From contig CAWGRH010000008.1 in the NCBI GenBank assembly GCA_963824905.1, positions 377,454-441,453 of the forward strand: DNA of 64,000 nucleotides, in the 5' to 3' direction. This stretch comes from JAJPKK01 sp963824905 (GTDB taxonomy: Bacteria; Pseudomonadota; Alphaproteobacteria; Rhizobiales; Xanthobacteraceae). Below the pieces are notes generated by a model. The model saw nothing but the letters and a program-made list of their open reading frames with translations. It ran no database searches and was not told where the DNA came from. Of this stretch, positions 8,857 through 17,723 are shown piece after piece. Numbering within the stretch: position 1 is the stretch's first letter; every line of letters starts with the position of its first letter. Position numbers and translations under genes: made by a program.

Positions 8857-9381
8857 TCAGTCTGTCGCGTCCTCGGTGGCGGCGTCGGCGGTGAGAAGCC
8901 GGGATTGCTCGGTCAGCCGGGTGACCGCCCGCTCGAACGCGGCGCGGTCGGCCGGGTCGACGGTTTCGAACAAACGGCGGGCGAAATCAAGCGCGCCGGG
9001 CGCGAGCTCTTCGTAGATCGCGCGGCCCGCGGGGGTGAGCGAGAGAAAAGCCTCGCGGCGGTCGGCGCGGTTCTCGCGCCGTACCAGGAGCTTACGCCGT
9101 TCGAGTTCGCCGACGGCGCGCGACACCTTGGTCTTGTGCATGTGGCTGTGGGCCCCGACCGCCTTTGCGGTCATGGTTTCGTACTGCCCAAGCGTCACCA
9201 GGATGCGCCATTCGGGCACGTCGATGCCGTAGCGATCGACATAGATGCGGGAGAGTGCCTGGGAGACGAGGCTCGCGACCACGTTCAGCCGGTAGGGGAG
9301 GAACTCCTCGAGCTTGAGCGGCGCGGCGCTGGGGTCGTGCCCGGCGGAGACTTCTCTCTTGGCTGTGATCACGCCGGTCAT
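8857..9381 (-). CDS. MarR family transcriptional regulator
   Basis: A 174-residue winged-helix regulator of the MarR type, probably a dimer that releases DNA on binding a small aromatic ligand. The domain spans about residues 25-155: a dimerisation helix (LPYRLNVVASLVSQALS), a DNA-recognition region (MTAKAVGAHSHMHKTKVSRA), and the wing with the family-typical RRENRADRREAFLSLTPAG. The open frame continues well upstream, but that part overlaps another gene and is not MarR-like. The ATG at 9381 has GGAGAGG upstream and gives a normal length. As the first gene of the maiA operon it likely autoregulates and controls maiA and the exporter. Confidence 0.88.
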   Translation of the reverse strand: MTGVITAKREVSAGHDPSAAPLKLEEFLPYRLNVVASLVSQALSRIYVDRYGIDVPEWRILVTLGQYETMTAKAVGAHSHMHKTKVSRAVGELERRKLLVRRENRADRREAFLSLTPAGRAIYEELAPGALDFARRLFETVDPADRAAFERAVTRLTEQSRLLTADAATEDATD

Positions 9382-9487
9382 CGCACGGCCCTCTCCATGC
9401 CGACCGCAAGGATGGCCGAAGTCCGCCCGGTGCGCAACGCGGGCCCCGATGACGCGGGCCCCGGATGATGATCCGGGGCGCCTCAGC

Positions 9488-9781
9488 TCAGCGGGTGCAC
9501 TCGATCGCGACCCAGTCGCCGCAGAGTGCACCGCGGCAGGTTGCCTGGCCGGTGCTGCCGGTAACTTCGTCCGGATCGACTTTGCGGAACGAGGCGGCGT
9601 GCGAATAGTCCCGGGCCTGGCAGTAGGCGCGTGCCACCACCTGGCCGCACCGCGCCCCGCCCATGAGGCACCGGTCGACGCCGTAATCGGCGTGATTCTC
9701 GATGATGAAAACGCGAGTTTCAGCGACCGCAAGGGCGGCCCCGAGATACACAAGGGCCGCAGCCGCCAGGAGAATGCGCAT
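9488..9781 (-). CDS. Small cysteine-rich secreted protein
   Basis: A 97-residue protein with a clear signal peptide (about residues 1-20, cleaved after AVA). The mature part holds six cysteines (CLMGGARC, YC, TCRGALC and C near the end), consistent with three periplasmic disulfides. I recognise the style from Bradyrhizobium-type genomes but no named family or function. It ends in CGDWVAIECTR. It lies upstream of the MarR gene on the same strand, with a gap of about 105 bases, and its frame conflicts with the spurious upstream extension of MarR, which supports the shorter MarR start. Confidence 0.7.
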   Translation of the reverse strand: MRILLAAAALVYLGAALAVAETRVFIIENHADYGVDRCLMGGARCGQVVARAYCQARDYSHAASFRKVDPDEVTGSTGQATCRGALCGDWVAIECTR

Positions 9782-9902
9782 TGCACCGCCGGTTTACGAG
9801 AGGTTGAAGCCGGTGCGGAAATTGGCGGAAATTCCTAAAGGTCCCGTTAACTTTTCGCGCAGGGCCTGAGGCGCTGCTCAGGGACGCCTCCCTTTTCCAT
9901 GA

Positions 9903-10008
9903 GACCTCGTCCTGAGGAGGCGCGAAGCGCCGTCTCGAAGGATCGGCCGCAGACCGCAGCGCATGGGCCATCCTTCGAGACGCCGGCTGCGCCGGCTCCG
10001 ATGAGGTC
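9903..10008. repeat. Palindromic intergenic repeat, family B copy 1
   Basis: Inverted arms containing CCTGAGGAGG...GTCTCGAAGGAT and its near-complement CCATCCTTCGAGACG...GATGAGGTC. The arms are slightly diverged. Related copies lie at 26573-26687 and 29540-29653. Together with flanks it fills most of the 447-base gap 9782-10228 upstream of cysS, which otherwise shows no supported gene. Open frames across it are repeat artefacts. Confidence 0.85.
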
Positions 10009-10228
10009 TGAAGGCAAAAGGCGCCCTCCCGTCTCGCTATCGCCCTTGACGGCGCGGTTCCGCATGCCCATTGTGCGCCGCCATGAACGGCCTTTTTGCA
10101 ACGTGCGGCATTTGCCGGGAGATTATCGGCTAGCGTCAGCTGGCTGTGGCCGTCTTTTCTCGTCCCTGATGAACAGACGCCCGGCCAGCGGAGCCGGCGA
10201 TCTTCCTTTGTTCGTCGACGGGAAGACG

Positions 10229-11593
10229 ATGGAACTCAAGCTCTACGACACCCTGACCCGCGAGAAGCGGGCGTTCGTGCCGATCGATCCGACCAACGTG
10301 CGCATGTATGTGTGCGGGCCGACGGTCTACGACTTCGCCCATATCGGCAATGCGCGGCCGGTGATCGTATTCGACGTGCTGTTTCGCCTTCTGCGCCATC
10401 TCTATGGCGCGGAGCACGTCACCTACGTCCGCAACATCACCGACGTCGACGACAAGATCAACGCGCGCGCCGCCGAGCGCGGCGTCCCGATCCGGGAACT
10501 GACCGAGGAAACCTACGCGAACTTCAAGGCCGACGTTGCGGCGCTCGGCTGCTTAGCCCCGACCGTCGAGCCTCGGGCGACCGAGCACATCGAGGAAATG
10601 AAGGTGCTGATCGAGCGGCTGGTGGCGTCGGGGCACGCCTATGTCGGCGACGATCACGTGCTGTTCGACGTGCCCTCGATGCCCGATTACGGTCGCCTGG
10701 CACGGCGTTCGCTCGACGAGATGATTGCCGGCGCCCGCGTCGATCCGGCACCCTACAAGCGCGACCCCATGGACTTCGTGCTGTGGAAGCCTTCGAAGCC
10801 CGGCGAGCCGTCCTGGCCGTCGCCGAGCGGCATCGCGGCACCGGGCAGGCCTGGCTGGCACATCGAATGCTCGGCGATGTCATGGAAGCACCTCGGTCAG
10901 ACCTTCGACATCCACGGCGGCGGCATCGACCTCGTGTTCCCGCATCACGAGAACGAGATCGCGCAATCGCGCTGCGCCTTCCACACGCCGGTGATGGCGA
11001 ACTACTGGATGCACAACGGCTTCCTGCAGGTCGAAGGCGAGAAGATGTCGAAGAGCCTCGGCAACTTCGTCACGATGCGGGAGCTGCTGGCGGACTGGCC
11101 GGGCGAGGTGCTGCGCCTCAACATGCTGCGCACGCATTATCGCCAGCCGATCGACTGGACGATGAAGGGCCTCGAGGAGAGCGCGAAGACGCTCGACGAC
11201 TGGTACGCGCTCGCGGGCCACGCGCCGGGAGGCCCCGCAGGTGGCGCCGTTCTCGAGGCGCTGTGCGACGATCTCAACACGCCGCGGGCGATCACGGAGC
11301 TTCACGCGTTGCGCCATCGCGCGCAGGCGCAGGATAGCTTGGCGGCCGAGGAGCTTGCGGCATCACTGCGCTTTCTCGGCTTCCTCAACGACAGCGCCGC
11401 GGCGTGGAACGAGCGCAAGCGCGAGGCGCACGGCATCGACGCCCACGCCGTCGAGGCGCTGATCGCCGCCCGCGCCGCCGCGCGCAAGACCAAGAACTTC
11501 GCCGAGTCCGACCGCATCCGTGACGAGCTCCTCGCCATGGGTGTCGTTCTTAAGGACTCCAAGGATGGCACCACCTGGGAGCTCGCGCGATGA
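10229..11593 (+). CDS. cysS: Cysteinyl-tRNA synthetase
   Basis: Charges tRNA-Cys with cysteine in the cytoplasm; essential. The product from this start is 454 residues, matching the family. Motifs include the zinc Cys in MYVCGPTVYD, the HIGH-type AHIGNAR, ITDVDDKIN, HIECSAM with a second zinc Cys, HHENEIAQS, and the KMSKSLGN signature. The frame is open back to 9899, but the conserved sequence begins at MELKLYDTLTREK. A GGGAAG precedes that ATG at short spacing; an ATG at 10168 is the alternative. The stop overlaps the next gene by four bases, and the cysS-GNAT-cimA order looks like a small biosynthetic operon. Confidence 0.95.
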   Translation: MELKLYDTLTREKRAFVPIDPTNVRMYVCGPTVYDFAHIGNARPVIVFDVLFRLLRHLYGAEHVTYVRNITDVDDKINARAAERGVPIRELTEETYANFKADVAALGCLAPTVEPRATEHIEEMKVLIERLVASGHAYVGDDHVLFDVPSMPDYGRLARRSLDEMIAGARVDPAPYKRDPMDFVLWKPSKPGEPSWPSPSGIAAPGRPGWHIECSAMSWKHLGQTFDIHGGGIDLVFPHHENEIAQSRCAFHTPVMANYWMHNGFLQVEGEKMSKSLGNFVTMRELLADWPGEVLRLNMLRTHYRQPIDWTMKGLEESAKTLDDWYALAGHAPGGPAGGAVLEALCDDLNTPRAITELHALRHRAQAQDSLAAEELAASLRFLGFLNDSAAAWNERKREAHGIDAHAVEALIAARAAARKTKNFAESDRIRDELLAMGVVLKDSKDGTTWELAR

Positions 11594-12096
11594 ACACCGC
11601 CTCCCAGTCGAATCTCGGGTTGCGGCCGTATCTGCCGGATGATGCGCCGTTGCTTGCGGAGATATTCCGCGCCAGCGTCGAGGAACTCACCGGCGACGAC
11701 TACGATCCGGCCCAGCAGAGCGCCTGGGCGGCGGTGGCCGATGACGAGGCGGGGTTTGCCAAGAAGCTGGGCGGCGCGCTGACCCTCGTTGCGACGACGC
11801 AAGGCGAGCCGGTCGGCTTTGCCTCGCTCGTCGGCGTGGACCAGATCGATATGCTCTACGTCCATCCCGGCGCGACACGCCGCGGCGTCGCGGCGCTGCT
11901 CGTCGACGCGCTGGAGAAGCTCGCCACCGGTCGCGGCGCGAAGCGGCTCACCGCGGATGCGAGCGACACCGCGCTCGGCTTCTTCGAGCACTGCGGCTTC
12001 GTCCCCACGCAGCGCAACACGGTGCAGCGCAACGGCGAATGGCTCGCCACCACGACGGTCGAAAAAAAGCTCACGGATACGAAGGTGGCCCCATGA
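11590..12096 (+). CDS. GNAT family N-acetyltransferase
   Basis: A 168-residue GCN5-related acetyltransferase that would move an acetyl group from acetyl-CoA to an amine. The fold is visible from LRPYLPDDAPLLAEIF through the central strand IDMLYVHPGATRRGVAALL, which carries the acetyl-CoA pyrophosphate loop (ATRRGV), to LGFFEHCGFVPTQRN near the end. The substrate is unknown. It overlaps cysS by ATGA and a short membrane-peptide gene in the same way, so all three are translationally coupled. Confidence 0.85.
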   Translation: MNTASQSNLGLRPYLPDDAPLLAEIFRASVEELTGDDYDPAQQSAWAAVADDEAGFAKKLGGALTLVATTQGEPVGFASLVGVDQIDMLYVHPGATRRGVAALLVDALEKLATGRGAKRLTADASDTALGFFEHCGFVPTQRNTVQRNGEWLATTTVEKKLTDTKVAP

Positions 12097-12206
12097 CCCA
12101 GCCGGAAACCCCGTTCCCGCGCCATTGGCTCTACTACATCGCGCTCAAGGTGGTGGTCATCGCCGTGGCGGTCGCCGTCGCGCTGAAGTTCCTGGGCTAT
12201 TGGTGA
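12093..12206 (+). CDS. 37-residue single-span membrane peptide
   Basis: Reads MTQPETPFPRHWLYYIALKV then a Val/Ala-rich stretch ending KFLGYW. One transmembrane helix (about residues 14-34) with an N-terminal Pro-rich tip and an aromatic C-terminus. The ATG overlaps the stop of the GNAT gene (ATGA), GAAGGTGG lies upstream, and the stop is 27 bases before cimA. The tight coupling argues for a real gene. No function is recognised. Confidence 0.6.
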   Translation: MTQPETPFPRHWLYYIALKVVVIAVAVAVALKFLGYW

Positions 12207-12233
12207 GCACGTAACAGCGTATCGGTTCAAATC

Positions 12234-13832
12234 ATGTCGGGTCGCGAACGCATCTATCTCTTCGACACCACGCTGCGCGATGGCGCGCAGACCAACGGCG
12301 TCGACTTCACGCTGCACGACAAGCTCGCGATCGCCGCGATGCTCGACGACCTCGGCGTCGACTACATCGAGGGCGGCTATCCCGGCGCGAACCCGACCGA
12401 CACCGAGCTGTTCGGCGCGGAGCGCGACCTGCGTGCGACCTTCACCGCCTTCGGCATGACGCGGCGGCCGGGCCGCTCGGCGGCGAACGATCCCGGGCTT
12501 GCCGGCCTGCTCGACGCCCGCGCCGACGCGATCTGCTTCGTCGCCAAGTCGTCGGAGTACCACGTCAAGGTCGCGCTCGAGACGACGCTGGAGGACAATC
12601 TCGCCTCGATCCGCGAGAGCGTGCGTGCCGCCGTCGCGAAGGGCAGGGAGGTCCTGCTCGACTGCGAGCACTTCTTCGACGGCTACAAGGCCAATCCGGA
12701 CTACGCGCTCGCCTGCGCGAAGACCGCGTACGAAGCCGGCGCGCGCTGGGTCGTGCTCTGCGACACCAACGGCGGCACGCTGCCCCACGAGATCGAGGAG
12801 ATCGTCGGCGCGGTGGTGAAGGCGGTGCCGGGCGATCACGTCGGCATCCACGCTCATAACGACACCGAGCAGGCGGTCGCGAACTCGCTCGCCGCGGTAC
12901 GCGCGGGGGCACGCCAGATCCAGGGCACCCTCAACGGGCTCGGCGAGCGCTGCGGCAACGCCAACATCATTTCGCTGATCGGCAATCTCAAGCTCAAGCC
13001 CGGCTATTCCGAGCGCTTCGAGATCGGCATCGGCGACGACAAGCTCGCGCACCTGACCCATGTGTCCCATGCGCTCGATGAAATCCTCAACCGCGCGCCG
13101 AACCGGCACCTGCCTTATGTCGGCGAGAGCGCGTTCGCGACCAAGGCCGGCATCCACGCCTCGGCGATCGTGAAGGACCCCGCGACCTACGAGCACGTGC
13201 GGCCGGAAGCGATCGGCAACAAGCGCAAAGTCCTGGTGTCCGACCAGGCCGGGCGCTCGAACGTGCTGGCCGAGCTCGAGCGCATCGGCATTTCCGTCGA
13301 GAAGAACGACCCGCGCATCGCCCGCCTGCTCGACGTCGTCAAAGAGCGCGAGGCGATCGGCTACGCCTACGAGGCGGCCGACGCGTCTTTCGAGCTGTTG
13401 GCGCGACGCGTGCTCGGGCGGGTGCCCGACTATTTCGAGGTCACCCAGTTCGACGTCAATGTCGAGCACCGGATCAACGCCGCGGGCGAGCGCGTCACGG
13501 TGAGCCTCGCGGTCGTCAAGGTCACCGTCGGCGACGACAAGCTCATCTCCGCAGCGGAAGGCAACGGCCCCGTGAACGCGCTCGACCTCGCGTTGCGCAA
13601 GGACCTCGGCAAGTACCAGGGCTACATCAACGGGCTCGCACTCACCGACTACCGCGTCCGTATCCTCAACGCCGGCACCGGGGCGGTGACGCGGGTCTTG
13701 ATCGAGAGCGAGGACGAGAAGGGCGAGCGCTGGACCACCGTCGGCGTGTCGCCGAACATCATCGACGCCTCGTTCCAGGCGCTGATGGATTCGATCGTCT
13801 ACAAGCTCGTCAAATCCGGCGCGCCGGCGTGA
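12234..13832 (+). CDS. cimA: (R)-citramalate synthase
   Basis: Condenses acetyl-CoA with pyruvate to (R)-citramalate, the first step of the threonine-independent route to isoleucine. At 532 residues it has the long citramalate synthase form. The TIM-barrel begins FDTTLRDGAQTNGVDFT, followed by EGGYPGANPTD, VLCDTNGGTLPHE, the metal-binding GIHAHNDTEQ (about residue 203) and GTLNGLGERCGNANI. A linker (KAGIHASAI) leads to the C-terminal allosteric LeuA-type domain from about residue 390 (FEVTQFDVNVEH, SAAEGNGPVNALDLALR), where isoleucine feedback would act. The GNANI and NG(V/A)DF details favour citramalate over isopropylmalate or homocitrate synthase. Confidence 0.92.
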   Translation: MSGRERIYLFDTTLRDGAQTNGVDFTLHDKLAIAAMLDDLGVDYIEGGYPGANPTDTELFGAERDLRATFTAFGMTRRPGRSAANDPGLAGLLDARADAICFVAKSSEYHVKVALETTLEDNLASIRESVRAAVAKGREVLLDCEHFFDGYKANPDYALACAKTAYEAGARWVVLCDTNGGTLPHEIEEIVGAVVKAVPGDHVGIHAHNDTEQAVANSLAAVRAGARQIQGTLNGLGERCGNANIISLIGNLKLKPGYSERFEIGIGDDKLAHLTHVSHALDEILNRAPNRHLPYVGESAFATKAGIHASAIVKDPATYEHVRPEAIGNKRKVLVSDQAGRSNVLAELERIGISVEKNDPRIARLLDVVKEREAIGYAYEAADASFELLARRVLGRVPDYFEVTQFDVNVEHRINAAGERVTVSLAVVKVTVGDDKLISAAEGNGPVNALDLALRKDLGKYQGYINGLALTDYRVRILNAGTGAVTRVLIESEDEKGERWTTVGVSPNIIDASFQALMDSIVYKLVKSGAPA

Positions 13833-13850
13833 GGTCATTATCACTGAGGG

Positions 13851-13972
13851 TGTCATTGCCCGGCTTGACCGGGCAATCCAGTAACCCCTTGCGTCAGCGG
13901 CAGAACCTGGGCGGTTCCCAACCTGCAGTCCGGTGGTTACTGGATCGCCCGGTCAAGCCGGGGCGATGACAG
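13851..13972. repeat. Palindromic intergenic repeat, family A copy 2
   Basis: Arms beginning TGTCATTGCCCGGCTTGACC and the near-complementary GTTACTGGATCGCCCGGTCA, with a different centre from the copy at 5805-5925. It directly follows cimA and separates it from the MBOAT operon. Confidence 0.85.
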
Positions 13973-14114
13973 GGACTGAGGCGCGGAACGACCACTTTGA
14001 CGGCACCGTGATGCCGCGACACCCCCCGATTGAATATTGGCATCCCGGCCTGTCCGCGCTAAACCGGGACGTGGGAGTGAGGGGCCGCGCCGCCCCTGCA
14101 ACGCGCGACGGGAC

Positions 14115-15485
14115 ATGCTGTTTCAATCGCAGGGTTTCATTCTCCTGTTCCTGCCGATCGCGGTCGCCACCTATTACCTGGTGGCGCAGTCCCTGGTGCT
14201 GCGCCAATGGGTGCTGATCGGCGCCTCGCTGGTGTTCTACGGCTGGTGGGACGTGCGGTTCATTCCGCTCCTTCTCGGCCAGATCGGCCTCTCGTGGCTG
14301 ATGTCGGTGCTCTACGAGAAGAGCGGCCGGCAGTGGCCGCTCTATCTCGGGGTGGTCATCAACCTCGCCTCGCTCGCGACCTTCAAGTATCTCGATTTCC
14401 TGATCGGCATCGTACAGTCGGTGATCGGCGTCGACCTGCCGCGGGCGAATGTGGTGCTGCCGATCGGCATCAGCTTCTTCTCGTTCCAGCTCATCTCCTA
14501 TCTCGTCGACCGCATGCGCAAGGATGCGCCGCTCTATCCGCTGCGGCCGTTCGCGCTGTTCGTGCTGTTGTTCCCGCATCTCATCGCCGGCCCGATCGTG
14601 CGCCACAACGAGTTGGTGCCGCAGTTCGACCAGGATCCGCGCCGCGACGGCCTGTGGGCGCGCGTCAGCCTCGGCCTCGTGCTGTTCACGCTCGGCTTCG
14701 CCAAGAAGGTGCTGCTCGCCGACCGCCTCGCCGAGGTCGCCGATCCCCTGTTCAACAAGGCGCCGCAGCACGTGCTCAATCTCGGCGAAGCGTGGACGGC
14801 GACGCTCGCCTTCACGTTCCAGCTGTTCTGCGACTTCTCCGCCTATACCGAGATGGCGATCGGCATCGCGCTGCTGTTCGGCTTGCTGCTGCCGGAGAAT
14901 TTCCGCCGCCCCTATGTCTCGGCGAATGTGCGCGAGTTTTGGCGGCGCTGGCACATCTCGCTGTCGAACTTCATCCGCGACTATCTCTACATCCCGCTCG
15001 GCGGCAGCCGTTACGGGGTTCCCCGCTACGTCTTCGCCACCATGGTCACCATGGGTATCTGCGGGTTGTGGCACGGCGCCGGCTGGACCTATGTGGTGTG
15101 GGGCCTGTGGCACGGTGTCGGGCTCCTGACGTGCCACGCCTGGCAGACGCTCAAGCGGCCGATGCCGATGCCCGTCGGCTGGGCGATCACGATGCTGTTC
15201 GTGATGGTCGGCTGGGTGCTGTTCCGCGCCGCGGATTTCGGGACCGCGGCGTCGGTTCTCTATTCGCTCGTCGGCGGAGGCGGCTTTGCCGGCAGGATTC
15301 AGAGCGCCGGGCTCATCGTGGTCGCTGCGCTCGTCTCGGTGCTGGTGCCGTCCGCCCACGAGATCAGGAACATGCGGCCGCTGCCGTGGCCGGCGATTGC
15401 GGTCGGCGCGGCGGCGCTCGCCGGCTTCTGTGTGCTCGAGGTCGGCAACGGCCCGCCGCTCAACTTCATCTACTTCCAGTTCTGA
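14115..15485 (+). CDS. MBOAT family O-acyltransferase (AlgI-like)
   Basis: A 456-residue polytopic inner-membrane protein of the membrane-bound O-acyltransferase family. AlgI-type members pass an acetyl group across the membrane for polysaccharide O-acetylation. Landmarks are FLPIAVATYYLV at the N-terminus, FPHLIAGPIVRHNELVPQF, the conserved block DFSAYTEMAIG...REFWRRWHISLSNFIRDYLY, and the invariant catalytic His in GLWHGAGWTYVVWG (His320). The frame is open 26 codons upstream, but MBOAT similarity starts at MLFQSQGFILLF. Two membrane-anchored SGNH-like genes follow immediately (7-base gap, then an 8-base overlap), like the algI-algJ/X layout. Confidence 0.9.
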   Translation: MLFQSQGFILLFLPIAVATYYLVAQSLVLRQWVLIGASLVFYGWWDVRFIPLLLGQIGLSWLMSVLYEKSGRQWPLYLGVVINLASLATFKYLDFLIGIVQSVIGVDLPRANVVLPIGISFFSFQLISYLVDRMRKDAPLYPLRPFALFVLLFPHLIAGPIVRHNELVPQFDQDPRRDGLWARVSLGLVLFTLGFAKKVLLADRLAEVADPLFNKAPQHVLNLGEAWTATLAFTFQLFCDFSAYTEMAIGIALLFGLLLPENFRRPYVSANVREFWRRWHISLSNFIRDYLYIPLGGSRYGVPRYVFATMVTMGICGLWHGAGWTYVVWGLWHGVGLLTCHAWQTLKRPMPMPVGWAITMLFVMVGWVLFRAADFGTAASVLYSLVGGGGFAGRIQSAGLIVVAALVSVLVPSAHEIRNMRPLPWPAIAVGAAALAGFCVLEVGNGPPLNFIYFQF

Positions 15486-15492
15486 GGATGCG

Positions 15493-16644
15493 ATGAAGCC
15501 GCCCGCCCTCGACGCCGCAAAGGTCGGCACCGCATCGAGCGGGGCGGTCGGTCCCGATGCGGATGCGGCGAGTGGAAATCCGGTGTGGCGGCGGTTTGCG
15601 CTTCTCTTCCTCGGCGTGTTCGCGACCGTGGTCGGGATCGCCTATGCCTTCATCATCCTGGTCGATCCCTATGACAGCGGCCGCTTCGTCTCGTTCGGCC
15701 TGCGCAGTCCGTACGAGGGCTCCACGAACCGGCTGGCGGACGTGACCGGCGGCATTCCGGCAGCCGGCGCGGCTTCGTCCGGGGCTTCGTTCGGCGATAC
15801 GGACACCTCGCAGCGCACGAGCAACGTTGCGCTCGGCCGTTCGCCGCGGTTCAACGCCGCGATCTTCGGCAATTCGCATGGCCAGCTTCTCAGCCCCGAG
15901 CGGCTCTCCCGCGCGACCGGGCTCGCCTTCGTCCAGCTCACGGTGCCGGGCTCGAACGTGCGCGAGCAGCTCGCGATGATGCACTGGTTCATCGCGCACC
16001 ACACCGACGTCGCCGCGATGGTGCTCGCGCTCGACGAACGCTGGTGCGTCACCGATCCCGCGTTGCCGGTGCGCACCCCGTTCCCGTTCTGGCTCTATGG
16101 CGACAGCGACCTCGTCTATCTCAGCCATGCGATGTCGACGCGTTCGCTCCGCGACAGCTTCCGCCGCATCGCCGCGGCATTCGGATCGCCGCCCTCCGTC
16201 GATCCCGCGGGCTATGCCGACTATGAGATGGGCAAGGCCTGGAGCTTCAAGCCGGGGCGCCCGGCCACCGCTGACGAGTTTCCGGTCGGGGACGGGCGCT
16301 CGTCGCCGGACTTCCCGGGATTGATCCGGCTCGATGCCGTGCTCGGCGAAATCCCGGCGGCGACGCCGGTGGTCATCGTGATGCCGCCGCAGTTCTATAC
16401 GCGGCTACCGCCCGCCGGCACGCCGGCCGCGCAATTCCGCGACGCCTGCAAGGACCGCATCGCGCAACGTACCCAGCGTGGCGCCGGCAGCGCCTTCATC
16501 GACTTCCTGGTCGATTCCGAGATCGCTCGCGCTCCTGAGAACTTCATGGACGACGAGCACTACCGCACGAACGTCGCGCGGATCATCGAGGCTGACGTCG
16601 CCGGTGCGCTCGGCACACGCCGGGAGGCGTCCGGCCGTGACTGA
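15493..16644 (+). CDS. Membrane-anchored SGNH/AlgJ-like protein 1
   Basis: A 383-residue protein with a Gly/Ala-rich cytoplasmic N-terminus, one transmembrane segment (about 36-60), and a periplasmic domain. That domain has SGNH-hydrolase-like elements: a block-I-like FGNSHGQLL with candidate nucleophile Ser128, and a C-terminal DDEHY giving D353-x-x-H356, the block V dyad. DERWC around residue 180 is shared with the next protein. Together with the upstream MBOAT, the likely role is transfer of acetyl groups to an extracellular polysaccharide or other glycan. The start ATG has GAGGATG just before it. The family assignment rests on motif and context, not on a search. Confidence 0.72.
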   Translation: MKPPALDAAKVGTASSGAVGPDADAASGNPVWRRFALLFLGVFATVVGIAYAFIILVDPYDSGRFVSFGLRSPYEGSTNRLADVTGGIPAAGAASSGASFGDTDTSQRTSNVALGRSPRFNAAIFGNSHGQLLSPERLSRATGLAFVQLTVPGSNVREQLAMMHWFIAHHTDVAAMVLALDERWCVTDPALPVRTPFPFWLYGDSDLVYLSHAMSTRSLRDSFRRIAAAFGSPPSVDPAGYADYEMGKAWSFKPGRPATADEFPVGDGRSSPDFPGLIRLDAVLGEIPAATPVVIVMPPQFYTRLPPAGTPAAQFRDACKDRIAQRTQRGAGSAFIDFLVDSEIARAPENFMDDEHYRTNVARIIEADVAGALGTRREASGRD

Positions 16645-17641
16645 GCCGAAACCCATCTCCGACCGCGTCTGGCGGCGCTTTGCGCTCACCTTCCTCGGCG
16701 TGTTCGGCGCAGTTGGAGTGCTCTATCTCGCGCTGCTCGTCATCGATCCCTACGACACCGGACGCTTCCCGACCTTCATGAAGCCCGGCGTGATCGACGA
16801 GGGCCAGCGCACCTCAAATGCGAGCCATGGCCGCGATCCGCGCTTCACGGCCGCCGTCATCGGCAATTCGCGCGGCCAGATGCTCGATCCCGCGAAGCTT
16901 TCGGCGGCGACCGGCATGGACTTCGTCCAGCTCACGACGCCGGCGTCCGGGCCCGTCGAGCAGATGACGATGCTGCGCTATTTCATGCAGTACCATCGCA
17001 GGATCGACGCCGTCATCCTCACCATCGACGAACGCTGGTGCGGCCACGACCGGTCGCTGCCGATCATCCTGCCGTTTCCGTTCTGGCTCTACCGCGGCAA
17101 TCCCGAATATCTCGCGCATTTCTTCAGCACGCGCGCGCTGACCTTCGCGGCGCGGCGCATCAAGATGGAGCTCGGCCTTGTCCCTGTGGACGACGCCCGC
17201 GGTTATCAGGACTACGAGACCGGGCACTACCGCAACTTCGATCCAGGGCCATTGCAGCCGGCGAAGCCTGCCGCGGTCGCGCCGCTGGACACGCCGTTTG
17301 CGGGATTCGATCTTCTCGATCCGGTGCTCGCGGAGCTGCCGGCGACCCATGTCGTGTTCCTGATGTCGCCGGTCTACCAGGAGTTTCTCGACCGCGAGCT
17401 CGATCCGCAGATCATCGCCGACCTGCCGCGCTGCAAGGCGGAGGTCGCAGAGCGCGCCGCCGCACGGCCGAACACGACGTTCCTCGACTATTTCCATGAG
17501 AGCGCGATCAGCCACGACGCCGAGAACTTCATGGACACCCAGCACTTCCGCCTCAACATCGCGCGCCTGCTCGAAGCGCGCATCGCGGAGGTCCTCAATG
17601 GGGGCGTCAAGTCGGCGCGCGGAAATACGGACGGTCAGTAA
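16637..17641 (+). CDS. Membrane-anchored SGNH/AlgJ-like protein 2 (paralogue)
   Basis: A 334-residue paralogue of the preceding protein: VWRRFALTFLGVFG opens both transmembrane segments, and the two share DPYDTGRF/DPYDSGRF, the RTSNxxxGR(D/S)PRF block, a GNS nucleophile motif (IGNSRGQML, Ser78), the DERWC box, PFPFWLY, and a C-terminal NFMDTQHFR (D300-x-x-H303). It lacks the roughly 50-residue N-terminal extension. Start is a GTG with GGGAGG nine bases upstream, overlapping the previous gene by eight bases. The pair likely works with the MBOAT on the periplasmic face. Two rather than one SGNH partner suggests either sequential acetyl carriers or two acceptors. Confidence 0.72.
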   Translation: MTEPKPISDRVWRRFALTFLGVFGAVGVLYLALLVIDPYDTGRFPTFMKPGVIDEGQRTSNASHGRDPRFTAAVIGNSRGQMLDPAKLSAATGMDFVQLTTPASGPVEQMTMLRYFMQYHRRIDAVILTIDERWCGHDRSLPIILPFPFWLYRGNPEYLAHFFSTRALTFAARRIKMELGLVPVDDARGYQDYETGHYRNFDPGPLQPAKPAAVAPLDTPFAGFDLLDPVLAELPATHVVFLMSPVYQEFLDRELDPQIIADLPRCKAEVAERAAARPNTTFLDYFHESAISHDAENFMDTQHFRLNIARLLEARIAEVLNGGVKSARGNTDGQ

Positions 17642-17685
17642 GTCAGCCGACGAGCGGAATGTTGCCCTCGAGGCGGTTGCGAGCC

Positions 17686-17714
17686 TCCTCCCTCTCCCGT
17701 TTGCGAGGGGAGGG
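17686..17714. repeat. Short imperfect palindrome between convergent genes
   Basis: CTCCCTCTCCCG, a TTTG loop, then CGAGGGGAGGG. It lies between convergent genes and could terminate transcription, but there is no T-tract. It may be a fragment of the CTCTCCCC-type repeat seen at 21223-21374. Confidence 0.4.
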
Positions 17715-17723
17715 TAGCTGCGA

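Noticed and set aside
9382..9786. N-terminal extension of the MarR protein
   Set aside because: Pro/Arg/Ser-rich, overlaps a signal-peptide gene in another frame, and the MarR domain starts later.
9847..10101. 84-residue minus-strand frame upstream of cysS
   Set aside because: Lies across a palindromic repeat; sequence is repeat-derived.
11856..13856. 666-residue minus-strand frame opposite cimA
   Set aside because: Antisense shadow; cimA has all family motifs on the other strand.
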